This document shows positions 5,671-12,984 of a DNA stretch of 29,353 bases, piece by piece. The stretch covers positions 1 through 29,353 of IMG/VR virus record IMGVR_UViG_3300044635_001017; one strand, written 5' to 3'. Numbering within the stretch: the first letter of the stretch is position 1; each line of letters opens with the position of its first letter. A model generated the notes under the pieces. The model was not told the origin of the DNA and searched no databases. It saw nothing but the letters and a program-made list of their open reading frames with translations. Source of the DNA: a virus. Both the position numbers and the translations under genes were made by a program.

Positions 5671-7593
5671 TTATTCCATTTCTTCCATATCTTGCCAGTT
5701 CAAACCCATTGAAACACCAATACGCATGGTGTCAAATGGGAACGTAGGGTCTAAGAAACCCTTTACATACTTAGGTGAATTCTCCATAACATCTTTAACA
5801 ACAGAGATAACATTATACACCTCTCTCTCCTTGCAGTCAACAAGGATGGAGTCATGCACTGTGTTAATTAAGAGACACTTGCCATGCAAACCCTCCGCCT
5901 CTAGACGTCGTTGCAAGATGCCCAGGATGAGGGGCACCATGTCACCTGTTGCACCGCCTTGCACTGGGTAGTTCTTTAGTTCTGTAGGTGATAGGGCATG
6001 CCCTCCTTTCCAATCTACATAGTAGCTATTAAAAACATATCTACGACCATAGGGAGTAGTATATGTATATCTATATTGTACTCCTGTTTCTTCTTCTTTA
6101 TACACTACTTCCTTCTCTTTATCTGCTGTTCTTAGCATTGCATCATGCCACTCTTTGACACCCTTATAGCGAGTGTAAAACACCTTGATGAACTTTTTAG
6201 CTTCATCAAATGGAATTTTACCCTGCTCTGCAATGGCCTTGGGGCCTGCCCCATAGATGAGTTGGAAGGAACGGGGCTTGAATGCTTTACGTTCAGCTTT
6301 GGTAGGTGCCCTACCATACATTTCCTTGTACAGCTCAATGTGCATGTCAACGCCATGTTGAATGTCATGAATGAGTTGTTTGTCACCTGACAAGTAGGCA
6401 AGCCACACCACTTCTAGCTGGCTGTAGTCAAATTCAATAAGGCGGCCAGTAGAGCCCCACCTACTAATAAAGCTGCGCTTTACATCCCCTGCATCAGTTT
6501 GATTTTGCAGGTTTGGGCTAGTGCAACTTAGCCGCCCGGTAGATGTTGCACAATGGTTTAGCTGCGGATAGATGTACCCCTCAGGAAAGCGTAGGTCTAG
6601 CAATCCTTGGTAATAGGTATCCTTAACCTTTGCAAGGAAACGCAAATCCTTAATGAGTTGGGCTACAGCCGCAGCCTTGCCAGTCTTGTCTGCCTCAATG
6701 ATGGCATCCAGGGTGTCATCCCCGGTTGGATAGTAGCCACTAGAACCCCTCACCAAGGCCCCTAGAAGCCCCGTAGAGGCGTCAACGCGACCGGGTAGGT
6801 AGGTAGATACCTCCCGGGTCTTAAAACGCGGTTTCCCATTTTTGTAAAAGCCATCTAGCTCCTTCACCTTCTCCTTAACTTCACCCCCAAAAAAGTAGAG
6901 GGAAAGCTGCTTAGGTGAGGCAGGGTCTAAAGCAGGAGCTAATGAATTGAGTGTTGCTAGAGAGTTGATATAGCCTTCTTCGTATATCTTCCGCTGCCTC
7001 TCTACAAATCCCCAATCCACTGCCATACCTGCCAGAGCCATATTAGTAGTGGCCCGTAGAGCGTCCATTTGCATTAGGAGTAGGTCTAGCTGCCCTTGTT
7101 CCTTAGCTACTTCCCACTGCTTGTAGAAGATGGCTTCCGTATTTAGAATGTCACCACTTAAGTAGGGCTCCAACTCTTCTTTGGGAATGTCTGTAGTGTC
7201 AATGCCCGCCTTCCAATATGCTTTAATCTTGTCATCCTTGAGGGCATGCTTGCCTACATACTTCTCTGTCAATTCGTCTAGAGAGGCATACTTGTGCTGC
7301 TGCCCTGTAAGGATGTATTCTGCAAGTTGAGTATCCCAAATGCGAGGCAGTGGCTCATCAGGGTAATTGCGCCATACGTAAGAGAGGTCAAACTTAATGT
7401 TGTGCCCTACCCACATGAAAGTGCCTGCGTCCGGTGCGCCGGTCGGTTTGTAGGCATGCTCAATGCGCAGCTTACCCCCTTCTACCTTATACCCATACAT
7501 TACAATGGAGTTACCACGCCACATGGGGTGGGCCTTGTTGCTGCCAACAGGGCAGCGAATTGTGGTTTCAGCATCAAAGAACAAGGGTGTCAC
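5671..7593 (-). CDS. Family A DNA polymerase with 3'-5' exonuclease
   Basis: A 640-aa T7-like replicative polymerase. The exonuclease domain shows FFDAET (D7, E9), VGHNIKFDLSY (D69) and YLSGD (Y144, D148). Polymerase motif A is EFDYSQLEVVW (D389-E394), motif B is R435-x3-K439-x3-F443-x3-YG, and motif C is TVHDSILVD (H580-D581). Phe443 occupies the position that in T7 is Tyr526 (dideoxynucleotide discrimination). The usual Gly after it is Gln444, an uncommon variant. Length is that of polymerases without a 5' nuclease. The start is GTG at 7593 with AGGAAACTAAT upstream and a GTGA overlap with the preceding stop. It works with the helicase, primase and SSB of the same operon. No thioredoxin-binding insertion was identified by eye. 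Confidence 0.95.
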   Translation of the reverse strand: MTPLFFDAETTIRCPVGSNKAHPMWRGNSIVMYGYKVEGGKLRIEHAYKPTGAPDAGTFMWVGHNIKFDLSYVWRNYPDEPLPRIWDTQLAEYILTGQQHKYASLDELTEKYVGKHALKDDKIKAYWKAGIDTTDIPKEELEPYLSGDILNTEAIFYKQWEVAKEQGQLDLLLMQMDALRATTNMALAGMAVDWGFVERQRKIYEEGYINSLATLNSLAPALDPASPKQLSLYFFGGEVKEKVKELDGFYKNGKPRFKTREVSTYLPGRVDASTGLLGALVRGSSGYYPTGDDTLDAIIEADKTGKAAAVAQLIKDLRFLAKVKDTYYQGLLDLRFPEGYIYPQLNHCATSTGRLSCTSPNLQNQTDAGDVKRSFISRWGSTGRLIEFDYSQLEVVWLAYLSGDKQLIHDIQHGVDMHIELYKEMYGRAPTKAERKAFKPRSFQLIYGAGPKAIAEQGKIPFDEAKKFIKVFYTRYKGVKEWHDAMLRTADKEKEVVYKEEETGVQYRYTYTTPYGRRYVFNSYYVDWKGGHALSPTELKNYPVQGGATGDMVPLILGILQRRLEAEGLHGKCLLINTVHDSILVDCKEREVYNVISVVKDVMENSPKYVKGFLDPTFPFDTMRIGVSMGLNWQDMEEME

Positions 7594-7796
7594 ATTAGTT
7601 TCCTATACTTATAAAATGTGTTACTGGCAAATACAGCGGGGGAGTGCGCTGCACCTGCCCAACTCTTAACATTAAAACAAAAAGCTGATTGTGGATCATT
7701 GCGAGTAATAATCCAAGTTTTAGGTGATTCTCTGTTGTCTATGTATAGACCTGGATCCCTCAATGCCTCGACAGCACTAACCCATTTCTCTTCCAT
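7590..7796 (-). CDS. 68-aa hypothetical protein
   Basis: Encodes MEEKWVSAVEALRDPGLYID, then ESPKTWIITRNDPQSAFCFN and a SNTFYKYRKLM end. GGAGGGTACA before ATG at 7796 is a clear ribosome site; the frame also opens at an upstream TTG (7808), which I reject. The stop overlaps the polymerase GTG start, so it may help couple polymerase translation. Small and soluble, with no recognised domain. Confidence 0.7.
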   Translation of the reverse strand: MEEKWVSAVEALRDPGLYIDNRESPKTWIITRNDPQSAFCFNVKSWAGAAHSPAVFASNTFYKYRKLM

Positions 7797-7823
7797 TGTA
7801 CCCTCCAATGCTCACTTTGTTCG

Positions 7824-8036
7824 TCAATGCTCTGCGGGCAGCAAATCCCGTAGCTCACTGCGGTGCTCGGATCGCAACTTAGCAAGACGGCCGTTACATT
7901 TATGTCCTACCATGTAACCGGCGTGCGTTACTACAACGCATTGACTATGGTCAGCCCAATTTATTTCTAGCCAGAAGATATTGGGCTGTGTCTCGTTAGA
8001 TACGACTGACATACTAGTAATGCCGTGTTCGATCAC
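7824..8036 (-). CDS. 70-aa hypothetical protein
   Basis: A GTG start at 8036 with GGAGAGTAAA upstream, overlapping the helicase stop as GTGA. The product has strands INWADHSQCVVVTHAGYMVG and a basic helical end NGRLAKLRSEHRSELRDLL. Several His and Cys residues (H, C, C and H in the middle part) are not spaced like a known zinc finger. No family recognised; its position suggests a replication accessory role, but nothing more can be said. Confidence 0.7.
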   Translation of the reverse strand: MIEHGITSMSVVSNETQPNIFWLEINWADHSQCVVVTHAGYMVGHKCNGRLAKLRSEHRSELRDLLPAEH

Positions 8037-10285
8037 TTTACTCTCCAGTGCGAAATATATCGAGCCTTGCTCGGCTCAATGGTTACTTGAAACTTCCCAT
8101 GCCTATGTGCTTCCAGGGAATCAGGCCCGCCATGCAGCTTATTCTTTGCGATGGAAATGTAGCGATCAAGGGTGCCATCGCGCGGGTCACCAATAATGAT
8201 GATGCCGTCTGCTTCTCCGGGCTTGTCTGTCTTACTTCCGCGAAGGTGGTCCATTGTCACCCATTTCTCACCTTCAGCACTACCGTCTAATTGACTCACC
8301 GCAATGACTGGGCAATGAGTTTTAGCCAACTCTCTAGCCCATTTGTATAGAGCACCAATGCGCAAGTCATCGCGGTCGTTCTTAAACCCTTGCACCTTAT
8401 CTAGCTGATCGAAGATGATGAGGCCGGGCTTAAACTCCTTGCACATTCTTTCTACGGTGTGGGGGGTTACCTTAGTCTCATCATCAGTGATGAGGAAACG
8501 ATTACCGCCCGAAGCCAGAAACGCAGTTTCGTACTTACTAATAGAGGCAAACAAGTCACCTGTAGTCACTTGATGGTGAGCCTGCACTACTCTACTCATC
8601 ACCTTAGCACTACCTTCTTCGTTGTTAATCCACAAAATGTGTTCATCTTCTGCCATTTGTGGCATCATGTAAGAAGCTTCAGAAGCTATCATGGTGGTGT
8701 TGTGAGTAACTGTGTAATCCCCCAGTAAGAACAGGTGGTCTTGATCCACGCAAAATCCATAATAATCACCTTCTCCAATAGGTTGCACATCAATGCCAAA
8801 ATGTAGCCCCTTGCGCTTAGGTACTACTTTCGAGCGACAAAACTTTTTGCGCTCTACTTTTACGGGGATTCTATGCACATCACCATAAATAGACACTCGC
8901 CAATAACTTACTCCGTTAACAATTTTCTCACGCATAGTGGCGTGAAAGCCCAACCCACGCGCAAGATGAAGAATTTGTGTAGCTAATCCTTTTCGTACTT
9001 GTGTTATCTCATAACCATATCGCCCGCGACTACCATCTGTGTCCAGTAACCCTGCCAGTAAGCAAAGTCTGTTTTCCTTGCAATCCACCATATATTCATG
9101 GGGGATATGCTTGTTATTTAGCAGATTTAGTCCCGCCAAAGAATCACGGACGTAGTTCTTTTTACCTCTACCATTGTTAATAATAGCCGAGAGTGCTTTT
9201 CCTTGGTTTGTCCTAACTTCCTCACGATAGGACACACCTACGGTAGATACATACATACGTAACCACCTCAATACTTCACAGTCTGCGTTAGTAAGATTGC
9301 TGTTTTCTGAGGTTCCATCACCTAACCACAAACCCACAAAATATGGGTGCAAAGAATGCCGTGCTTCTGGATACTCTACAGCAGCCTTCCAGCCTTTGCA
9401 CCGTGCTTTTGTGCTTTTGGGAAGTGCAAGGTAGTCTCGTACACTGATGTTTAGTACATCGCCATTCTTATGCTTACCCTCGGTTTTGGAGCGCTTCAAA
9501 GAAAGAATATGGTCTTCGTTCACCACGTAACTTTCTCCAAACCCGTAACTGACACGGTAGAGCATGCTACTACCCTTAGTCACACCTGATACTAAGCGCG
9601 GTGCGTTACCTGGGCCAGCAACTACATCACCATTTTGCACATCCTGTACATTTTTAATAGTACCATTATGCATAAGAACGGGAGTGTCTTTACCTAGGCA
9701 TTTACCCGCCTCGGGACGAGCGGCAAGGATGATGAAATCACCCTTCCTTAGCGGCCCAAGTGATACATTAAGCTCTGTAAGGCGCCACTGTAGTCCCTTA
9801 CTTGCAACCACGCTGCTAATGTAGCTAAGAGAAGGGGGAACAAATAGCTTAGTCCTATCGAGTGTTGCCCCAATTTCCTTATCACGCTCATCCATAAAGT
9901 TACGAACATTGTCCAGGCTAGTGCCAGTGCGTCCCACACTGACGCCCAAAACTTCGTCATAGATGAGTGTTGCATAGTGCTTCTCAATGAGGGCTTTTTC
10001 AATGGCTTCTAGGGGTGCCGTAGTGGTTGGTTTCTTCAGTAGGTCAAAGGCAGCTTCATATGCAGCAGGGTCTTTAAGTTTCTTGCCTCGGCAAATGTAG
10101 AAGAATGTGCGTAGAGTGTCAATGTCCAAGGCAGTGTGTGCGGGGTAGTTATCCCAATAGTCACCCACTACAGAGAAAATGTCACTTGTAATGGAAGAGA
10201 CATTGCTCTTCTTAATAAGGGGGGCAAAGCGTGCCCACTTATCCTTATCTGCTGCTAGTCGAAGAATGTCAATGTCATAGCTCAT
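8033..10285 (-). CDS. dnaB: DnaB-like replicative helicase interrupted by an intein
   Basis: A 750-aa precursor: exteins of 195 and 221 residues (416 aa after splicing) around a 334-aa intein. The N-extein is a helical domain (1-150) followed by the RecA-like core start KGDFIILAARPEAGK. The C-extein begins TT, restoring the Walker A motif ARPEAGKTT. It then carries HILWINNEEGS, the Walker B strand PGLIIFDQLD, and the VIAVSQLDGSAEG and HLRGSKTDKPGEAD loops typical of hexameric DnaB/gp4 helicases that unwind forks 5'-3' using ATP. Primase is a separate gene here. GGGAGTTTAG before ATG is the ribosome site. Because the intein splits the P-loop, ATP hydrolysis should depend on splicing. Confidence 0.92.
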   Translation of the reverse strand: MSYDIDILRLAADKDKWARFAPLIKKSNVSSITSDIFSVVGDYWDNYPAHTALDIDTLRTFFYICRGKKLKDPAAYEAAFDLLKKPTTTAPLEAIEKALIEKHYATLIYDEVLGVSVGRTGTSLDNVRNFMDERDKEIGATLDRTKLFVPPSLSYISSVVASKGLQWRLTELNVSLGPLRKGDFIILAARPEAGKCLGKDTPVLMHNGTIKNVQDVQNGDVVAGPGNAPRLVSGVTKGSSMLYRVSYGFGESYVVNEDHILSLKRSKTEGKHKNGDVLNISVRDYLALPKSTKARCKGWKAAVEYPEARHSLHPYFVGLWLGDGTSENSNLTNADCEVLRWLRMYVSTVGVSYREEVRTNQGKALSAIINNGRGKKNYVRDSLAGLNLLNNKHIPHEYMVDCKENRLCLLAGLLDTDGSRGRYGYEITQVRKGLATQILHLARGLGFHATMREKIVNGVSYWRVSIYGDVHRIPVKVERKKFCRSKVVPKRKGLHFGIDVQPIGEGDYYGFCVDQDHLFLLGDYTVTHNTTMIASEASYMMPQMAEDEHILWINNEEGSAKVMSRVVQAHHQVTTGDLFASISKYETAFLASGGNRFLITDDETKVTPHTVERMCKEFKPGLIIFDQLDKVQGFKNDRDDLRIGALYKWARELAKTHCPVIAVSQLDGSAEGEKWVTMDHLRGSKTDKPGEADGIIIIGDPRDGTLDRYISIAKNKLHGGPDSLEAHRHGKFQVTIEPSKARYISHWRVK
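8699..9700 (-). mobile_element. Intein in DnaB-like helicase with LAGLIDADG homing endonuclease
   Basis: Residues 196-529 of the helicase ORF. Splicing block A is CLGKDTPVLMHNG with Cys1. Block B is ESYVVNEDHILSL with its His. LAGLIDADG blocks are FVGLWLGDGTSE (about 317-327) and LLAGLLDTDGSRG (about 409-421). Blocks F and G read YGFCVDQDHLFLLGDYTVTHN with the terminal His-Asn, and the next extein residue is Thr. All catalytic splicing residues and both endonuclease acidic motifs are present, so it appears active for splicing and possibly homing. The insertion is between Lys and Thr of Walker A, a known intein hot spot in P-loop ATPases. Confidence 0.93.
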
Positions 10286-10481
10286 CTAAACTCCCTAGTT
10301 TTGTCCACAAACCTGGGCCACACTGCTTGAAGGTATCTTCACTATAGTAGATAAGGTTGCCCGCGCCATTTCCCACCAAACAAACAACGTGCCACTTACT
10401 ACCATCACTGCCCCTAGGTGCAGTGAGGAGGTAAACGATGCCATTTTTATGTTTGATGATATCTCCCGGCTTAAAGTCCAT
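10275..10481 (-). CDS. 68-aa protein, tandem paralog 3 (SH3-like 'GDI' family)
   Basis: Begins MDFKPGDIIKHKNGIVYLLT and ends LWTKLGSLDEL. The GDI start, central beta strands and W-[TK]-K-[LV]-G end are shared with the next two genes upstream, showing tandem duplication. The compact all-beta pattern resembles SH3/KOW-like small barrels, but that is only inference. GGGGAATTTC before ATG is a good ribosome site. The end overlaps the helicase start by 11 nt, and the start overlaps the preceding paralog. Confidence 0.75.
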   Translation of the reverse strand: MDFKPGDIIKHKNGIVYLLTAPRGSDGSKWHVVCLVGNGAGNLIYYSEDTFKQCGPGLWTKLGSLDEL

Positions 10482-10665
10482 GAAATTCCCCTACTTTTGT
10501 CCAGCACGATTGATCCGATGGCACGCATAAGATGCCATCGCCGCCAGCATCACTATGGCTAAGCCTTAGCCAATAAACAATGCCCATGTATTTGGTCACT
10601 AGGTAGTAGGAGTCAGACCGACCAGGAAGCCCCACAATGTCACCGGGTTCAAACTTAGATGCCAT
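10471..10665 (-). CDS. 64-aa protein, tandem paralog 2 (SH3-like 'GDI' family)
   Basis: Encodes MASKFEPGDIVGLPGRSDSY, then YLVTKYMGIVYWLRLSH and the shared end CWTKVGEFHGL. Although the frame is open further upstream, ATG at 10665 matches the start position of the two paralogs, so the longer form is rejected. The start overlaps the upstream paralog's stop by 11 nt. A GTGGGG sequence lies upstream as a possible weak ribosome site. Function unknown; repeated copies suggest dosage or diversification against a host target. Confidence 0.72.
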   Translation of the reverse strand: MASKFEPGDIVGLPGRSDSYYLVTKYMGIVYWLRLSHSDAGGDGILCVPSDQSCWTKVGEFHGL

Positions 10666-10867
10666 CAAAGTGCCCCACTTTCTTCCATCCAGTAGTAATG
10701 TGGGTGTAAACACTACCCACCTTATCCACATCGACGCCCTTTTTAATACATAGCAGCTTATAAACCCTAGGCTCAGTGCCTGCCATTACCACAGTCATGA
10801 AGAGGCCACCATCACTAGCCTCGTAAATATCGCCTACGGTAATTTCATCAGTTCTTCCAGTGTCCAC
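10655..10867 (-). CDS. 70-aa protein, tandem paralog 1 (SH3-like 'GDI' family)
   Basis: Starts at GTG 10867 (AAGGA 9 nt upstream), inside the end of the primase gene in another frame. It contains EITVGDIYEASDGGLFMTVV and the family end WKKVGHFDGI. The GDI motif near the N-terminus and the W-x-K-V-G-x-F-x-G C-terminus align with the two following genes. There is no ATG in a suitable place, so the GTG start is the best supported. Function unknown. Confidence 0.68.
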   Translation of the reverse strand: MDTGRTDEITVGDIYEASDGGLFMTVVMAGTEPRVYKLLCIKKGVDVDKVGSVYTHITTGWKKVGHFDGI

Positions 10868-11649
10868 GTCTTAGCTTCCTTTTCAAACATTGTTGACACA
10901 TTAGAGTAGAGGGAACTAAGCTCCCTCACCATGTTTATAGCGCCCTTGTGTCCAGCAGCATCATTGTCTAGCCAAATGGTAACTCTCTTGTAATCATGGG
11001 GCATATTAGTAGGGGTTTTGGTGCCCATCACTGCTAAAGCACTCTTACCCACTACATGCAGCTTGTAACAAGATAGGAGGTCTTCGGTAATGTATAAAGT
11101 GTCCCCGTCCTTAGGATGTTCCCGGCAAAGATAGCAATAACCAGAGAACTTTGAAGTTACTTCCGTGGTATATTTCGGCTTACCTGTATAGTTTCGACGT
11201 TGCACGCCTACAACGTCCCCCAATGCGTCGTCATAAATGGGTAAATATATGCCTTTGGCATCCCACTTAATAGTGTAATAGCGGCAAGTTTCAGAGTCAA
11301 ACCCATGCTCTAGTAGCCAAAGAGGCACGCTGCCCTCACATGCTGCCAAGGCCCACTCACCCTGTAACTTACGCGACGGGACCACTCCCAAGGGTGCGGT
11401 CACTTCCCCTCTCAGCATGGAGGCACGCTCTTTAGGTCTATACATGCCATGCACGCCACAATTGTGGCACATGAACACATAGGCACCATCGGTGTATTTA
11501 ATATAGAGCCTAGCCCTATGGTCCGTCATGCCTGTATCTTCACACCTATGGTGAGAGACATTCACTTGCTCTTCGTCAGCCATGCTCTCCCACTCAGGGT
11601 GAGAGAGGGCCAGGGTTTCCATAGCCTTATGGCCGAATAGAGAAGTCAT
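10834..11649 (-). CDS. DNA primase, zinc-ribbon plus TOPRIM
   Basis: A 271-aa protein. The N-terminal zinc-binding part has SHHRCEDTG (C36) and FMCHNCGVHG (C61, C64), with nearby His as a possible fourth ligand. A linker leads to a TOPRIM-type core: DTLYITEDLLSCYK (catalytic Glu in ITED, E189) and VTIWLDNDAAGHKGA (D228-x-D230). This is the architecture of the primase half of T7 gp4, here as a separate protein just upstream of the helicase, so the two probably form the primosome. The start chosen is ATG 11649, overlapping the previous stop as ATGA with AAGGACTGGTAAA upstream; 31 open codons before it are rejected. The short length suggests a minimal primase. Confidence 0.85.
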   Translation of the reverse strand: MTSLFGHKAMETLALSHPEWESMADEEQVNVSHHRCEDTGMTDHRARLYIKYTDGAYVFMCHNCGVHGMYRPKERASMLRGEVTAPLGVVPSRKLQGEWALAACEGSVPLWLLEHGFDSETCRYYTIKWDAKGIYLPIYDDALGDVVGVQRRNYTGKPKYTTEVTSKFSGYCYLCREHPKDGDTLYITEDLLSCYKLHVVGKSALAVMGTKTPTNMPHDYKRVTIWLDNDAAGHKGAINMVRELSSLYSNVSTMFEKEAKTWTLEELMKLP

Positions 11650-11876
11650 TTTACCAGTCCTTTTTCTTTCGCATATGCAAGTATTGCCGCATGCACATCG
11701 TTGATAGACATTACGACAACCTCGCCAGGGGTTACGGCCCACCCACCCACTTTAATGTGCTGCCCGCGCCCGTCATCTGCGAGGCGATAGTAGCCTCTAT
11801 CGCCAGCTTCTGTATCGTAGAAGCGTATGTTATACTCTTCTGAAATAGTAACACTGCCTCTCTCATATTGGTCCAT
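11646..11876 (-). CDS. 76-aa protein, small beta/helix paralog family
   Basis: Reads MDQYERGSVTISEEYNIRFY, a central RGYYRLADDGRG, then EVVVMSINDVHAAILAYAKE. The IR-[IF]-Y strand and the C-terminal V-[VI]-[ML]-[ST]...D-[LV]-h-x-A-I-x-[AS]-YA-x-x-K helix are shared with the genes at 11879 and 12107. AGAGGTAGAT before ATG is the ribosome site. It runs into the primase start (ATGA). No known domain recognised. Confidence 0.75.
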   Translation of the reverse strand: MDQYERGSVTISEEYNIRFYDTEAGDRGYYRLADDGRGQHIKVGGWAVTPGEVVVMSINDVHAAILAYAKEKGLVK

Positions 11877-11878
11877 AT

Positions 11879-12094
11879 CTACCTCTTACTAGTAGCATAA
11901 GCAGTGATGGCTTTGTGTAAGTCTTGTGTTGTGAGAATTACAGGCTCATCATCGGCTACGTCGTTACCCCCTTGCTCGGCGTAGGTACAAAACCCGCCAG
12001 GATTAATGTGGAAGTAACCACTAGGGCCACCCACATAAATACGAATGATTTTGTCAGCAATGGTTATCTGGCCCATTAGATATCTGTCACTCAT
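11879..12094 (-). CDS. 71-aa protein, small beta/helix paralog family
   Basis: Reads MSDRYLMGQITIADKIIRIY, then SGYFHINPGGFC and the family end EPVILTTQDLHKAITAYATS-KR. It is the closest relative of the next gene upstream; the two share a 17-bp identical stretch over their last codons (11885-11901 and 12125-12141), pointing to a fairly recent duplication. GAGGTATAC before ATG. Likely a small strand-rich protein with one C-terminal helix; role unknown. Confidence 0.75.
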   Translation of the reverse strand: MSDRYLMGQITIADKIIRIYVGGPSGYFHINPGGFCTYAEQGGNDVADDEPVILTTQDLHKAITAYATSKR

Positions 12095-12106
12095 GTATAC
12101 CTCGCT

Positions 12107-12343
12107 TTAGTGTAGTGTTCGACCCTTACTAGTAGCATAAGAGAAAATTGCTTGGTATAAGTCATGTGATGACATCACCACTGGTTCCATCGGCGTTATT
12201 TCGCGGGCCGGATCGCCGGGTACGCACTTGGTTAGTGCAATACCTGCAGCGCCCAAAGTAATGTAGTGATCCCGCGTATAGATGCGAATTAGTTCTTCTT
12301 CCCCTACTGTGCAAGTCACATCACACGCTGAATACTCTTTCAT
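12107..12343 (-). CDS. 78-aa protein, small beta/helix paralog family
   Basis: Encodes MKEYSACDVTCTVGEEELIR, IYTRDHYITLGAAGIAL, and the family end EPVVMSSHDLYQAIFSYATS plus KGRTLH. GGAGCATAC before ATG is a good ribosome site. Its start overlaps the deaminase stop by 4 nt. Together with the next two genes it forms a three-copy tandem array between deaminase and primase. Function unknown. Confidence 0.75.
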   Translation of the reverse strand: MKEYSACDVTCTVGEEELIRIYTRDHYITLGAAGIALTKCVPGDPAREITPMEPVVMSSHDLYQAIFSYATSKGRTLH

Positions 12344-12639
12344 GTATGCTCCAATCTCTTGATGTTTGCCTTCTTAATAACTTCCATGCAAGAGGGGCAG
12401 GGCTTTGCCAGCATTGGTCTACCATCAGCAGACCAGCGTGAGACGAATAGGGAGTGGGCTTTAGACCAATCACATTTCAGCAATGCCGCCACTTCAGCAT
12501 GCAAGAATATTCGGGCAGGGGTGCCTACCTTCTTAGATGCCCATGCTTGAAGGGGGTGAGTTTTGACATAGGAGTTCTGCCCCACGGCCAACACCCTCCC
12601 CCTCTTATCCTTAACCACCGCTGTAATCACCGGGCGCAT
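12340..12639 (-). CDS. Compact cytidine/deoxycytidylate deaminase-fold protein
   Basis: A 99-aa protein with the zinc-dependent deaminase signature: LHAEVAALL (H47-A-E49) and KPCPSCMEVIK (P80-C81-x2-C84), plus the following NIKRLEHT strand that matches the 'I...V.YT' end of the core fold. The family deaminates cytosine-containing nucleosides, nucleotides or bases. A dCMP deaminase would feed dUMP and dTMP synthesis, matching the reductase and MazG genes of this phage, but the protein lacks the extra zinc and allosteric parts of classical dCMP deaminases. It is shorter than most, close to the minimal fold. The ATG at 12639 lies inside the upstream gene and has only a weak ribosome site. Confidence 0.78.
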   Translation of the reverse strand: MRPVITAVVKDKRGRVLAVGQNSYVKTHPLQAWASKKVGTPARIFLHAEVAALLKCDWSKAHSLFVSRWSADGRPMLAKPCPSCMEVIKKANIKRLEHT

Positions 12640-12838
12640 CGCGTGCCATAGCCTTTAGGGCTGCTATTAGTTGGTAATGATTGATTGTGATAACGATGTC
12701 ACAATCCCCGGGTTGGAGCCCAGTCGTGACAGGCGCCCCAGTTTCGCTAGAATAAATATACCTACGAAAACCATCATCACTACTATACTCAATGAATAGT
12801 GCGTTATCTTCAGTGAGTGCAATTTTATAGCAGGGCAT
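12611..12838 (-). CDS. 75-aa hypothetical protein, distant member of the small beta/helix family
   Basis: Encodes MPCYKIALTEDNALFIEYSS, DGFRRYIYSSETGAP, then DCDIVITINHYQLIAALKAM and a short tail. The strand-then-helix end (IVITINHYQLIAALKAMA) lines up with the PVVMSS-DLYQAIFSYA block of the three downstream genes, though similarity is weaker. The start is ATG 12838 behind TAGGCGCTCT; the frame is open upstream to 12958 but that part overlaps the 33-aa membrane gene. It overlaps the deaminase gene by 29 nt. Confidence 0.65.
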   Translation of the reverse strand: MPCYKIALTEDNALFIEYSSDDGFRRYIYSSETGAPVTTGLQPGDCDIVITINHYQLIAALKAMARDAPGDYSGG

Positions 12839-12862
12839 AGAGCGCCTATTAAGAAGAGGGCA

Positions 12863-12877
12863 GGGGCACAAGGCCCC
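12863..12877. other. GC-rich hairpin in a short intergenic gap
   Basis: GGGGC-ACAAG-GCCCC, a perfect 5-bp stem in the 44-nt gap between the 33-aa and 75-aa genes. In the direction of transcription (minus) it is followed by TGCCCTCTTCTT, which is pyrimidine-rich but not a true U-run. It could be a weak attenuator or an mRNA-stabilising or processing hairpin inside the operon. Confidence 0.4.
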
Positions 12878-12882
12878 CGTGG

Positions 12883-12984
12883 TTACCAATGCACGATGAT
12901 TGCAATGAGGAGTGCCGTGATTGTGGCGGCTAGGCAAACCTCCACAAACAAAGACCATTTACGTGGCAGGAATAGGCGCCACAT
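12883..12984 (-). CDS. 33-aa single-pass membrane miniprotein
   Basis: ATG at 12984 overlaps the CobS-like stop (TGATG), with GAGGAAGTGTG upstream. It encodes MWRLFLPRKWSLFVEVCLAA and TITALLIAIIVHW: a short basic start and one transmembrane helix of about 20 residues, N-in by the positive-inside rule. Such small membrane proteins are common in phage early operons as inhibitors or modulators of host envelope proteins, but this one has no recognised family. Support comes from the ribosome site, overlap coupling and the clean hydrophobic pattern. Confidence 0.55.
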   Translation of the reverse strand: MWRLFLPRKWSLFVEVCLAATITALLIAIIVHW

